This document shows, piece by piece, positions 8,754 to 16,747 of a stretch of 25,243 nucleotides of DNA. Location: positions 1 to 25,243 of the forward strand of contig JASEGX010000001.1 in the NCBI GenBank assembly GCA_030017815.1, in the 5' to 3' direction. The stretch comes from Thermodesulfobacteriota bacterium. GTDB lineage: Bacteria; Desulfobacterota; QYQD01. Position numbers and translations under genes: made by a program. Position 1 is the stretch's first letter, and every line of letters starts with the position of its first letter. A model generated the notes under the pieces. The model was not told where the DNA came from and did no database searches. It worked only from the letters and a program-made list of their open reading frames with translations.

Positions 8754-8786
8754 TTAATTCGGAGGGATAATTATATTACGAAGTAA

Positions 8787-8815
8787 TTTTTAACATATGA
8801 CCATGCGCTTGTCAA
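8787..8815 (-). promoter_or_regulatory. Sigma70-like promoter for the mvhD-hdrA operon
   Basis: On the minus strand TTGACA (8815-8810) is followed after exactly 17 bases by TAAAAA (8792-8787). The -35 box is perfect and the -10 box matches four of six. It sits just downstream of the glycerophosphodiesterase terminator and ahead of the repeated leader, where a promoter is expected. Confidence 0.55.
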
Positions 8816-8853
8816 TCAAAGTGAAAATTTTCTTTTTCGTAAGAAAGGCGGGC

Positions 8854-8881
8854 AGAAAAAATAGCAGGTCCTCCGGGCCTG
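8854..8881 (-). terminator. Intrinsic terminator after the phosphate operon
   Basis: Immediately after the glycerophosphodiesterase stop codon, CAGG pairs with CCTG and inner CC with GG around a short loop. The U-rich run TATTTTTTC follows. The hairpin occupies 8881-8865 and the U-run 8861-8854. It separates this operon from the mvhD promoter. Confidence 0.6.
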
Positions 8882-8883
8882 GG

Positions 8884-9564
8884 TTATACTGATTTGAAAT
8901 AATCTACCAGTATGCGAGGGTCATTGCTGCCGATGCCGTCAACTTGCATGTCGACATACGGCTTTAACATATCGCGGTTATCGATATTCCATATAAAAAC
9001 TTTTAAACCTTCTCCGTGCGCTTGTTCGACCAATTCTCTGCTTACAAAGGCGTAATTCATGACCAGTGCGTCCGCCGAAGCATTCCTGGCCATACAGGCG
9101 TCCACCGGGCATCCCACCAGGAGCACGCCGGTCTTGATACGGCTGTCCATCTCCTTTACTCTCTTTACCGCCATGTGCCAGAAGGAGATAACATAAGCGC
9201 CGCCATAGAGGCTATGCTTATTTATGAGCCAAACAACCTTGTCTTCTATCCCCTCTTCTTTTAATTCGATGATGAGTTTTACCCTGCCCCTTACAAGCCC
9301 GATCACCTCTTCGAGGGTCGGTATCCGCTCAGCCTTACCCGCATCCAGCTTTTTTATCTCCTCAAGGGTATAACTCCCTACCGGACCCTTTCCATTAGTG
9401 GTGCGGTCAACCGTTGAATCATGGATAACGACAACCTCCTTATCTTTGGTCAGATGGACGTCGATCTCCACGGCATCAACCCCGATATCCATGGCCCGCC
9501 TTATGGAAAGCAGGGTATTCTCAGGCTCTAGAGCCTTGGCCCCGCGATGCCCCATAATCATCAT
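8884..9564 (-). CDS. Glycerophosphodiester phosphodiesterase
   Basis: 226 residues if translation starts at ATG 9564. That ATG has AAGAGG nine bases upstream and avoids overlapping the previous gene; a longer reading from 9630 has no such support. MGHRGAKALEPENT carries the HRG and PENT signatures. VDAVEIDVHLTKDKEVVVIHDSTVDRTT has the metal-binding E-x-D and catalytic HD of the GDPD TIM barrel. IELKEE and the C-terminal FIWNID and DGIGSNDP motifs complete the family pattern. No signal peptide is visible, so it is likely cytoplasmic like UgpQ. It would release glycerol-3-phosphate from glycerophosphodiesters. It follows a phosphate permease pair, consistent with phosphate scavenging. Confidence 0.92.
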   Translation of the reverse strand: MMIMGHRGAKALEPENTLLSIRRAMDIGVDAVEIDVHLTKDKEVVVIHDSTVDRTTNGKGPVGSYTLEEIKKLDAGKAERIPTLEEVIGLVRGRVKLIIELKEEGIEDKVVWLINKHSLYGGAYVISFWHMAVKRVKEMDSRIKTGVLLVGCPVDACMARNASADALVMNYAFVSRELVEQAHGEGLKVFIWNIDNRDMLKPYVDMQVDGIGSNDPRILVDYFKSV

Positions 9565-9619
9565 ATCGACTAACCTCTTATCTCGCAGTATTTTCAGACT
9601 GGTTTCTCCCGTCCAGCTA

Positions 9620-10288
9620 CTACCTGGCAATCATGGCCCGCATCCTATCTCCGGCATTTTCCACATGATCTGCGATTTCGCCGAGCGTCTCCACTAACCG
9701 GATCAGATGAAAGATGGTTACAGCATCCGTCTCCTTGGCAAAAATGTCGTGCTTGAGTGTGGCTTCGAGTATGTCGGCCTGCCCTTCTTTCTTTCGCAAT
9801 TCCCGGACGTGTTCCTTTACAATGTTCCGGTCTTCTTGGGAAAAAGTCTTAAAGTACCGCCGCGCGTCTGTAAGCATCTCATTAAGCCTATCGATCGGGT
9901 CAAGAACAGAATCTACCAGAAAAAGTATCCCCCCCCGGAAATATTCTGGAATCTTATCGGCAGGTCTAAAGGACAGCCAGTCCAGCACATGTTCAAAACA
10001 ATCGATTACTTTGTCCTGTTCTTTCAGGTAGTCGAAAATCTGGAACTTATCTACAGGCAGCAGAGTCCCTTTGGGGAGATGACCTCTGATACGTCTCTTC
10101 ACTGCGTCGGCCTGATGTTCCAGATCCGACACCTCTTGCCTGGCCCGTTCAAAGGACTCGCACTCAGCGTTTAGGTAACACTTTACTGCAATGCGAAATA
10201 TTGCGGCTCCGTCTCTGACCTTCTCCGCATGTTCCTGAAGTCCCTCAAAGGGTGAAGTCATAAACATGGATAAGATAGGTATGCGCAT
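9620..10288 (-). CDS. DUF47/PhoU-like phosphate transport accessory protein
   Basis: 222 residues, almost entirely helical and highly charged, with the SPFEGLQEHAEKVRDGAAIF opening and ETLGEIADHVENAGDRM ending of the DUF47 (Pit accessory, TIGR00153-like) family. These are cytoplasmic PhoU-related proteins thought to modulate low-affinity phosphate uptake. It begins 12 bases after the PiT gene, the usual pairing, so the two are almost certainly co-transcribed. No motif suggests an enzymatic function. Confidence 0.9.
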   Translation of the reverse strand: MRIPILSMFMTSPFEGLQEHAEKVRDGAAIFRIAVKCYLNAECESFERARQEVSDLEHQADAVKRRIRGHLPKGTLLPVDKFQIFDYLKEQDKVIDCFEHVLDWLSFRPADKIPEYFRGGILFLVDSVLDPIDRLNEMLTDARRYFKTFSQEDRNIVKEHVRELRKKEGQADILEATLKHDIFAKETDAVTIFHLIRLVETLGEIADHVENAGDRMRAMIAR

Positions 10289-10300
10289 AAGCCCTCCACT

Positions 10301-11530
10301 TTAGAAAAATATCAAACATAGAATCTTATAAATAACCATACTGGTGATGGCGGAAGCAGGAACCGTGATAAACCAGTAAAGCATAATCTGGAATACTATC
10401 CGAAAATTCACCGCCTCGATACCTCTGGCCAGACCTACCCCAATCACGGAGCCGACCGCGGCATGGGTGGTGGAGACGGGAAGCCCCAGTTTTGAGGCCA
10501 CCAGAACGGTGGTTGCCGCCCCAAAATCGACTGCAAATCCACGTGTGTTGGTCAGGGTCGTGATTTTATGCCCTACGGTTTCAATGACCCGATGTCCCCA
10601 CATGAAGATGCCACAGGCGATACCGACGCCCCCGAATAGAAGAAGGAAAACGGGTACAGCAACCTTTCCACCGATGGTTCCGGTTTTTACAAAAAAATAA
10701 ATAACCGCCAACGGGCCAATGGCATTGGCCACGTCATTGGCCCCTATTGACAGGGCCACATAGCAAGAGGTGCCGACCTGGAGATGACGAAAGATGTCTT
10801 CAACACCTTCTTCTCCGTGTTTCTTCATATACCGCTGCAAAATAACCTTCCCTACATAGCCGACCACGCAAGCGCCAACCAGACCGATTCCTATAGAAGA
10901 CACCGTCCCCAGTGCCATCTTTTTACCCAGGGGGGTTTTAAAAAGGAAAGAAAGTATTACAATAAAAAACGTTATACCAATAAAATAGGGAGATAATCTA
11001 ATAGCTCTGCCCAGGAGATCTTCCTGTATTAATATATACCGATAAATAACTTTAAACATCACAAATGCCAGGATCATACTAAAAAAGGGAGCCACAATCC
11101 AACAGACTACGATTATAACCAGCTTAGACCAATTGACTACAGAGAAGCCTCCGACCATAATACCAAAACCGACCATGGCCCCGACAATGGAATGGGTAGT
11201 GGAGACCGGAAGGGCTTTCCAGGTGGCAAAAAAGACCCACAGTGCAGAGGCAATAAGTGCAGACAGAGCCCCGATTATCACCAGCTTCGGATCGGCCATG
11301 ACTTCTGGAGAAACAATCCCTCTACGGATGGTATCAGTGACATGAGACCCGACAAAGACCGCACCCAAGATATTCAGAATACCGGAGATGAAAATGGCCT
11401 GTCTTATGGTAATGGCCTTGGCACCCACGGCCGAGGCCATGGCGTTTGCCGTATCATTAGCCCCGATGTTCCAGGCCATGTAAAACCCAAAGATATAACC
11501 CAGGATTAGAATCGTATATTCAAAGGTCAT
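10301..11530 (-). CDS. PiT-family inorganic phosphate permease
   Basis: 409 residues with about ten hydrophobic membrane segments. The duplicated PiT signature is clear: WNIGANDTANAMASAVGAKA near residue 20 and ALSIGANDVANAIGPLA near 256. In each half, PVSTTHSIVGAMVGFG and PVSTTHAAVGSVIGVG provide the ion/phosphate-binding helices. It would take up phosphate with a cation. The ATG overlaps the stop codon of the upstream 60-codon remnant (ATGA). No strong ribosome-binding site lies directly before it, so expression may depend on that upstream frame. Confidence 0.95.
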   Translation of the reverse strand: MTFEYTILILGYIFGFYMAWNIGANDTANAMASAVGAKAITIRQAIFISGILNILGAVFVGSHVTDTIRRGIVSPEVMADPKLVIIGALSALIASALWVFFATWKALPVSTTHSIVGAMVGFGIMVGGFSVVNWSKLVIIVVCWIVAPFFSMILAFVMFKVIYRYILIQEDLLGRAIRLSPYFIGITFFIVILSFLFKTPLGKKMALGTVSSIGIGLVGACVVGYVGKVILQRYMKKHGEEGVEDIFRHLQVGTSCYVALSIGANDVANAIGPLAVIYFFVKTGTIGGKVAVPVFLLLFGGVGIACGIFMWGHRVIETVGHKITTLTNTRGFAVDFGAATTVLVASKLGLPVSTTHAAVGSVIGVGLARGIEAVNFRIVFQIMLYWFITVPASAITSMVIYKILCLIFF

Positions 11531-11709
11531 GATTGCCCCAAATTAGGACGTCCGCCCAAGGCGGACTGATATCCGCAGAAAACTATTTTCTCAAGCAAAT
11601 TACCAAATGCCTTTCGTTTAAGCTCTGGTTTGGTGCCAAACTTAAGTAAAAGTCCAACCTCATATCGTTTACTTTTAGATAACTTAACATCCTGATAATC
11701 TGCGTTCAT
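11527..11709 (-). pseudogene. Remnant of a GxxExxY-type (PDDEXK-related) gene
   Basis: A 60-codon frame whose middle, YEVGLLLKFGTKPELKRKAF, is the C-terminal motif of GxxExxY-family proteins. Those proteins normally run about 125 residues. The nuclease-like GxxExxY core is absent, and MNADYQD at the start looks like the family's N terminus joined by deletion. The related stretch at 22276-22500 ends in the same GTCCGCC-loop-GGCGGAC hairpin. Its stop codon overlaps the PiT start codon. Probably no functional product, although the frame may be translated. Confidence 0.6.
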
Positions 11710-11717
11710 CCGCGTCC

Positions 11718-11747
11718 AAAAAAGAAAATTCCTAACCTATCGGGTTA
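11718..11747 (-). terminator. Weak intrinsic terminator after the HAD gene
   Basis: On the minus strand TAACC pairs with GGTTA around CGATA, then GGAATTTTCTTTTTT follows. The stem is only five pairs, so efficiency is doubtful. The position, shortly after the HAD stop codon, is right. Confidence 0.35.
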
Positions 11748-11754
11748 ATTGATT

Positions 11755-12384
11755 TTAATCCGGAATCATGCGGCGTCCAAGGATCTGTTCAAGTTCTATA
11801 AGGAAAAGGTCATGATCCCGGTAAAGGATGGTCTTTAATCCCCGATGGCTTGCACGCTCAATATTTCCTGGATGGTCATCCACGAACAACGTCTCCGACG
11901 CTAAGACGCCAATCGTTTGTATAACATCGTCAAATATGGTTAGATCCTTTTTGCCCTTGCCCAGATAGTAACTGTTAAACACCCGGTCAAATTCGCGGAA
12001 GAAATGATCTCTTTCATTCAGGATATCCAGCCAGTTGGTCTGGTCACTGAGGATACCGGTTACGAGTTTGTCACGGCGCAGAGAGCGCGACACCTCAATC
12101 ATTTTCGGACGCAGTACAAAGCACTGGAGTATCTCACCGGTCAGATCTGAATCACTCCCGCGAATACCGGAACGCCGGCGCATCATATCCCAGAATTCCA
12201 TCTCAGTGCCCCGTCCCAGCACATAGCCAGAGGCATAGATCACCTCAACCGCCAGACGGTGCAGGGCCACCGGATCCATCCCATTTTGCCGGGCAATGGC
12301 CTTAAGCCCTTCGCGAAAACCTTCTTCCGCCAGTACTCCGCCGTAATCGAAGAGTACCGCCCGTATTGGTAAGACCGCGTCGAT
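11755..12384 (-). CDS. HAD-family hydrolase with a non-canonical ATC start
   Basis: 209 residues if translation begins at ATC 12384-12382. Motif I of the HAD fold, AVLFDYGGVLAEEG, lies in frame at about residues 9-22, so the ATG at 12279 would remove the catalytic aspartate and cannot be the true start. Later motifs are GILSDQTNW (motif II) and ETLFVDDHPGNIERA (motif IV), with a lysine in YLGKGKKD serving as motif III. Between the upstream TAA and motif I there is no ATG, GTG or TTG in frame. AAGAGGTG sits five bases before ATC, an ideal ribosome-binding site. A single base change or sequencing error (ATG to ATC) would explain it. The substrate is unknown; a small phosphoester is typical. Confidence 0.78.
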   Translation of the reverse strand: MDAVLPIRAVLFDYGGVLAEEGFREGLKAIARQNGMDPVALHRLAVEVIYASGYVLGRGTEMEFWDMMRRRSGIRGSDSDLTGEILQCFVLRPKMIEVSRSLRRDKLVTGILSDQTNWLDILNERDHFFREFDRVFNSYYLGKGKKDLTIFDDVIQTIGVLASETLFVDDHPGNIERASHRGLKTILYRDHDLFLIELEQILGRRMIPD

Positions 12385-12448
12385 GGCTTCACCTCTTGGT
12401 TATAGTTATGCCAGCTTTATAAAGGAAAAAGGGGGAAAGGACAAGTTT

Positions 12449-13171
12449 TTAAAACGAGGGTTTCTTATGTCTATTTCGAAAGTCGGCAATAACCCGCTTT
12501 ATATCCTCAAAGAATTCTTGTTCGATTGAGCAGGTCTCACACTGGTAGTTATTCGGGCAGGGAGAAAGTGAGAGTTTACCCAGGTTCATGCGACGCAGTT
12601 TTGGTGTTTCTTCGTCAGGGACCATCTCAATACAGCCTGTAGGGCAGATATACGTGCATGAACCGCAGCCGATACAGACATCCGAGGCCACCCTAAAGGG
12701 GGTCGCCACTTCGCGTTCCGTACCCCGATTGGCCAGACCAATGGCCCCGACCCCCACGACCTCCTCGCAAAAACGGACGCAGAGCCCGCACAGGATGCAC
12801 TGTTTTTCCTCTTTTTTCTTAAACCGGGAGAAATCGATGCCCATCTGTCTGGCCAGGGTCTGTATCAACGGTACATCCGGGCATCTTGCCAGTAAGAGTT
12901 CCACGATTACCCTTCTGATTTTTCTGACCCTGGGTGTATCGGTAAAGACCTCCATCCCCCCTTCTACCGGAAAGTTGCAGGACGTCACCAACCTGGACTG
13001 CTTATTCTGAATAACTTCCACCATACAGAGACGACACGACCCATACGCCTTGAGGGCCTCGTGGTAACAGAGGGTGGGAATAAAAATACCCGCTTTCCTG
13101 GCTGCATCAATAATCGGAGCGCCGCGGTCGATCTGGACCATCTGGCCGTCAATTATTATGGCTACCTTCAC
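12449..13171 (-). CDS. HoxU/NuoG-like 2Fe-2S and 4Fe-4S subunit
   Basis: 240 residues corresponding to the N-terminal part of NuoG, as in HoxU and BamG. Cys35, 46, 49 and 65 form the [2Fe-2S] site of a plant-type ferredoxin fold (YGSCRLCMVEV). Cys125/128/131/135 and Cys166/169/172/176 form two [4Fe-4S] sites. Three further cysteines near the end (205, 211, 214) are not part of the standard set. It would carry electrons between the NuoF flavoprotein and the HdrA side of the complex. It is the last gene of the NuoE, NuoF, HoxU trio, 16 bases after NuoF, and no obvious terminator follows before the HAD gene. Confidence 0.88.
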   Translation of the reverse strand: MKVAIIIDGQMVQIDRGAPIIDAARKAGIFIPTLCYHEALKAYGSCRLCMVEVIQNKQSRLVTSCNFPVEGGMEVFTDTPRVRKIRRVIVELLLARCPDVPLIQTLARQMGIDFSRFKKKEEKQCILCGLCVRFCEEVVGVGAIGLANRGTEREVATPFRVASDVCIGCGSCTYICPTGCIEMVPDEETPKLRRMNLGKLSLSPCPNNYQCETCSIEQEFFEDIKRVIADFRNRHKKPSF

Positions 13172-13187
13172 TCTTTTTCTCCTACGG

Positions 13188-15041
13188 CTATTTGACCCTG
13201 ATTGCTTCCCGCTTGCATATACTGTAACAGATACCGCACTTAATACACCGCTGAGGGTCGATCACATGGGGCTTCTTTTTTTCACCAAAAATGGCCTCCT
13301 GTGGACATCTGAGCCGGCACAGGGTGCAACCGTTACACCGCTCCTGATTAATAACATATTCAAAGAGGTTTTTGCATACACCGGCCGGACATCTTTTTTC
13401 AAATATGTGGGCCTCGTATTCATCCCGGAAGTAGCGGATGGTGCTGAGCACGGGGTTGGGAGCGGTCCCACCCAGGGCGCACAGAGAGGCCGTCGTCATA
13501 ACACCGGCAAGATCGCTTAATAATTCAATATCACCTCTCTGCCCCCGGCCCTCGCAGATATTTTTCAATATCTCATGCATCTGTTTCAGGCCTTCCCGAC
13601 ACGGGACACATTTGCCGCACGACTCAAACATCAGGAAGTGGATAAAATACCTTGCGACATCCACCATGCAGGATGTTTCGTCCATCACGATCATACCGCC
13701 CGAACCCATGATGGCCCCGGCGTCTCTAAGACTGTCATAATCAACCGGCATGTCTATTTTACTGATGGGGATACAGCCTCCGGACGGCCCCCCGGTCTGA
13801 ACCGCCTTAAAACGCTTACTCTTCCTAATCCCGCCCCCGATATCAAAAATGATTTCGCGGAGAGTGGTCCCCATCTTCACTTCGACCAGCCCCGTGTTCT
13901 TGGCCTTACCTACCAGCGAGAATATCTTTGTCCCCTTGCTCCCGGCCGTTCCCATATCAGAATACCAGGGAGCGCCGTTTAAGACTATCTTGGGGATATT
14001 GGCAAAGGTCTCTACATTATTCAGAACAGTGGGGTTGCCCCACAGTCCTTCGATGGCCGGGTAAGGCGGCCTGGCCCGCGGGGTGCCGCTTTTGCCTTCG
14101 ATTGAGATTATAAGGGCCGTTTCCTCCCCGCACACAAAGGCGCCCCCGCCTCTACTTATCCTGATAGTAAAGTCAAAACCCGTACCTAAGATATCATGGC
14201 CTAAAAGGCCGTATTCTTCGGCCTGCTTTATGGCCATGGATAAGTGCTGAATGGCTATCGGATATTCGTCCCGGACATATATAATCCCTTCACGCGCCCC
14301 GATGGCAAAACCGCCGATGATCATTCCCTCGATGATACTGTGCGGGTCGCCCTCCATAAGGCTTCGATCCATGTATGCACCGGGGTCGCCCTCATCACCA
14401 TTGGCTATAATGTACTTTGTGTCACCCGGCGCTGAGCTGCAAATCCTCCATTTTATACCGGTCGGGAAACCACCGCCGCCCCGCCCCCGTATTCCTGAGG
14501 CCACAACCGTTTCCACTACCCCGGCCGGAGTCATAGCGGTCAGGCCTTTGGCCAGCGCAGAATATCCACCAACCGCGATATAGTCTTCTATATTTGTCGG
14601 ATCGATCCGGCCGCTGTTATGAGAAACGACCTTCTTCTGCTTTTTGTAAAAAGGGATATCATTTTGAGACACGACTGCTTCTTTAGTCGCCGGGTGTTTC
14701 CATAATAATCGATCTATGACTTTATCCTTTAAAGCGGTCTCGGAAACAATATCCGTAACATCTTTAGTCCCCACCCGGCAGTAGAAACTATTAGTCGGCT
14801 CAACGACCACAATCGGGCCCATTTCACAAAAGCCGTGACAGCCGGTCTTTTTGATTTCTACCTTATCTTGAAGCCCCTTTTCTCTTATTTCGTTTTCAAA
14901 GGCGTCGATAACCTTCCCGGACCGTCTGGCCTGACAACCAGTGGTGCAGCAAACCCCGATTACAACCTTTTCCGGATCTCTCTTCGCAAGAATCGATTGC
15001 CGCAATTCTTCCAGGTCTGAGATGGTTCTAATCCTGTGCAT
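13188..15041 (-). CDS. NuoF-like NADH-binding flavoprotein
   Basis: 617 residues. An N-terminal thioredoxin-like [2Fe-2S] domain (CCTTGCQARRSG at 31 and GCHGFCEMGP at 68) precedes the NuoF core. The FMN/NAD-binding motifs are GIRGRGGGGFPTG (183-195) and NGDEGDPGAYMDR (214-226). SCGKCVPCREG near residue 480 is the [4Fe-4S] N3 site. The C terminus adds two ferredoxin motifs, CNGCTLCRLRCP and CIKCGICYSICK. The same architecture occurs in HydB/HndC and BamH. It is the likely NAD(H) port of the complex. It overlaps the end of the NuoE gene by 14 bases, implying translational coupling. Confidence 0.93.
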   Translation of the reverse strand: MHRIRTISDLEELRQSILAKRDPEKVVIGVCCTTGCQARRSGKVIDAFENEIREKGLQDKVEIKKTGCHGFCEMGPIVVVEPTNSFYCRVGTKDVTDIVSETALKDKVIDRLLWKHPATKEAVVSQNDIPFYKKQKKVVSHNSGRIDPTNIEDYIAVGGYSALAKGLTAMTPAGVVETVVASGIRGRGGGGFPTGIKWRICSSAPGDTKYIIANGDEGDPGAYMDRSLMEGDPHSIIEGMIIGGFAIGAREGIIYVRDEYPIAIQHLSMAIKQAEEYGLLGHDILGTGFDFTIRISRGGGAFVCGEETALIISIEGKSGTPRARPPYPAIEGLWGNPTVLNNVETFANIPKIVLNGAPWYSDMGTAGSKGTKIFSLVGKAKNTGLVEVKMGTTLREIIFDIGGGIRKSKRFKAVQTGGPSGGCIPISKIDMPVDYDSLRDAGAIMGSGGMIVMDETSCMVDVARYFIHFLMFESCGKCVPCREGLKQMHEILKNICEGRGQRGDIELLSDLAGVMTTASLCALGGTAPNPVLSTIRYFRDEYEAHIFEKRCPAGVCKNLFEYVINQERCNGCTLCRLRCPQEAIFGEKKKPHVIDPQRCIKCGICYSICKREAIRVK

Positions 15042-15513
15042 CGGGTAACCTTTTCGACTCCGGATAATATTTCGAAAGAATTTTCTCGATCTTGCCGGGA
15101 TGTACGGCGTCGTAATAATCCTTGCCTACCACGGTAACCGGCGCCAGGGCACAGGCGCCGAGGCAATTGACTGTCTCCAGGGAAAAGGTGAGGTCTTCCG
15201 TCGTCTCCCCCTCTTCCACATTGAGCAGCCTCTTTACTTGTTCCAGGTTCCGCGCCGCGCCGCCGAGGTGACAGGCGGTGCCGCAACAAACCCTTATGAT
15301 GTGGCGTCCTCTAGGTACCAGGCTGAAACACTTGTAGAAAGTGGCAATGTCGAAAATCCTTGTCAGGTTGAGTTCCAGCTTCCCGGATACGTAGCGAAGC
15401 ATTTCCTGTGGCAAATAATTCTCGATCTCCTGTAAATCCTGCATGATGCCGATTACTTCTGAGTGCCGGTAGCCGTGCTTTTCTAATATAGAGTCAACTT
15501 TTTTAAGGTCCAT
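15028..15513 (-). CDS. NuoE-like 2Fe-2S subunit
   Basis: 161 residues with the NuoE thioredoxin-like fold. VCCGTACHLGGA (Cys76/77 and Cys81) and NCLGACALAP (Cys117, Cys121) bind a [2Fe-2S] cluster. It partners the NuoF flavoprotein encoded directly downstream and starts 3 bases after hdrC ends. BamI, HndA and HydC are comparable proteins. Confidence 0.93.
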   Translation of the reverse strand: MDLKKVDSILEKHGYRHSEVIGIMQDLQEIENYLPQEMLRYVSGKLELNLTRIFDIATFYKCFSLVPRGRHIIRVCCGTACHLGGAARNLEQVKRLLNVEEGETTEDLTFSLETVNCLGACALAPVTVVGKDYYDAVHPGKIEKILSKYYPESKRLPDAQD

Positions 15514-15515
15514 CT

Positions 15516-15983
15516 TTAACCTGCTTTCGCCGTATACTTTCGCCAGCAGGGCATGCTATGCGTCCCCTGCAAGCCTTCTTTCACCTTCATAAACATGGTA
15601 CGGCGGCATAGATCCTGTAAATAGGCATTAACCGGCTCCAACCGTTTCAGGAAGTCATCGTCAACGCGCCCCTCGGCCAGCGCCATTTTTTGCAGCTCGG
15701 TGGCTATACGTGCGAACTTTATCCCTTGCGGACAAACGAAATAGCAGGAGTTGCACAGGCAGCAAAACCAAATAAGGTCAGATGAAAGAACCTCATCCCT
15801 CATACCCAGAATGATCATGTGTATGATGCGCCGCGGGTCGAAATCCTCTATGACCTCCCGAACCGGGCATACCCCCGTACATGACCCGCAGGAATAGCAG
15901 GGCTTTATCTCCTCCAGGCCTATCTTCTCGGCGATTTCGTATTTGAAATTAGGATCCGCTTGAGTTAACAGAACTGTTTCCAT
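15516..15983 (-). CDS. hdrC: HdrC-like ferredoxin
   Basis: 155 residues from ATG 15983, which is preceded by GGAGCGGAG. A longer reading of this frame to 16136 has low-complexity, non-family sequence and is rejected. Cys29/32/35/39 (CYSCGSCTGVCP) and Cys74/77/80/84 (CCLCNSCYFVCP) are the two [4Fe-4S] motifs of HdrC. HdrC normally links HdrA to HdrB, but no hdrB is present in the window. It overlaps the end of mvhD by 35 bases. Confidence 0.9.
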   Translation of the reverse strand: METVLLTQADPNFKYEIAEKIGLEEIKPCYSCGSCTGVCPVREVIEDFDPRRIIHMIILGMRDEVLSSDLIWFCCLCNSCYFVCPQGIKFARIATELQKMALAEGRVDDDFLKRLEPVNAYLQDLCRRTMFMKVKEGLQGTHSMPCWRKYTAKAG

Positions 15984-16695
15984 ACGGTACTCCGCTCCAG
16001 ATCTTTCTCCTGCCCAGCGTGTCGATACAGTACTTGACCCGTTCCGCTGGAAGATTAAGCAATTCCGCCAGCTCTGCGATGTCGTTCTTGTTTTTCTGAA
16101 GGAACAGGAGAGTCTCGAAAATGTCCATTTCATCAACTAGCGTTGCTCTCAGTTTGTCTTCAGAGGGAAAATCGGTGCTGCTTTCCTTCATCTCTCTCGC
16201 CTGTTTTGCAAAAGCCGCTCGCAGCTTCATGCCCTCCGTAGCCAGCTTGGCAGCCTCTAGCTTGCGCAGCAGAAGCTGGCGATCAACGCCCTCACTTCGC
16301 CCTACCGGGCCAAAGTTTCGGATTCGATGGGAGAAGTCGGTTACCACCTTGACAAAACGCGGGCCTTCGGCAGCAGAGACCCATTCCAGCCCCACCCTTC
16401 CCTTGTCCACTCTAACCTGATCCAGGATGGTGTGGATGAATTTGATCCTTTTTATGGCTTCGTAATTACCGGACCGGTAATGACATTCGCCAAGGTGTCA
16501 CCCGCCAATGAAAATCCCGTCCGCCCCTTTGACAAAACCGTCCAAAATAAAGACGGGATCTATCCTGCCGGTACACATGACCCGTATAGCCCGAATGTAG
16601 GGCGGATACTGAAATCGGGCCACCCCCGCGGCATCCGCCGCCGCATAGCAACACCAGTGACATAAAAATCCAAGTATTTTAGGTTCATTCACCAT
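15949..16695 (-). CDS. mvhD: MvhD-like selenoprotein (UGA read as selenocysteine at residue 66)
   Basis: 248 residues from ATG 16695, which has GAGGAA upstream. KILGFLCHWCCYAAADAAG and RVMCTGRIDPVFILDGFVKGADGIFIGG are unmistakable MvhD. The reading frame then meets TGA at 16500-16498 and continues without a break as HLGECHYRSGNYEAI. Family members have cysteine here (GGCHLGDCHY), so TGA most simply encodes selenocysteine. A GGUC-loop hairpin follows at the right distance. The related VhuD of methanogens and BamF of Geobacter are known selenoproteins. A C-terminal extension of about 130 residues has helical, charged sequence beginning GLEWVSAAEGPRFV. It would pass electrons into HdrA, whose gene is 52 bases upstream. 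Standard gene callers would split it in two. Confidence 0.9.
16462..16484 (-). promoter_or_regulatory. SECIS-like hairpin of the mvhD selenoprotein
   Basis: Thirteen bases after the UGA, GUCAUUACC pairs with GGUAAUUAC (one C-U mismatch) around the loop GGUCC. Bacterial SECIS elements lie inside the gene just after the UGA, and their apical loop carries GGU, bound by SelB. The first loop G is base 23 after the UGA. Confidence 0.7.
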
Positions 16696-16722
16696 ACTCT
16701 TGTTCCTCAAGTCGAATATCTC

Positions 16723-16739
16723 GATTCAATCCCTGAATC
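16723..16739 (-). other. Short perfect hairpin between hdrA and mvhD
   Basis: GATTCA and TGAATC pair around GGGAT in the 52-base gap between the two selenoprotein genes. There is no U-run, so it is not a terminator. It may stabilise or process the transcript, or be chance. Confidence 0.3.
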
Positions 16740-16747
16740 ACCAATCC

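Larger units (their letters stand above)
8485..8780 (-). promoter_or_regulatory. Long 5' leader of the mvhD-hdrA operon, candidate structured RNA
   Basis: About 300 bases between the predicted transcription start near 8780 and mvhD contain no credible gene. They hold two diverged copies of one element (8671-8753 and 8535-8623). Each copy has CCCC pairing with GGGG around a GACAAAGCCGUC mini-hairpin, then an A/U-rich hairpin with CACG and GUG at its base. The architecture is that of a tandem aptamer or attenuator. I do not recognise it as a known riboswitch class. Confidence 0.5.

Noticed and set aside
15984..16136. Extended N terminus of HdrC to 16136
   Set aside because: The extra 51 residues lie inside the mvhD gene in another frame and do not resemble HdrC. 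ATG 15983 has a good ribosome-binding site.
16466..16710. mvhD and hdrA as pseudogenes broken by stop codons
   Set aside because: Each has a single UGA at a family cysteine position, uninterrupted homology on both sides and a GGU-loop hairpin just after it. Selenocysteine explains both.
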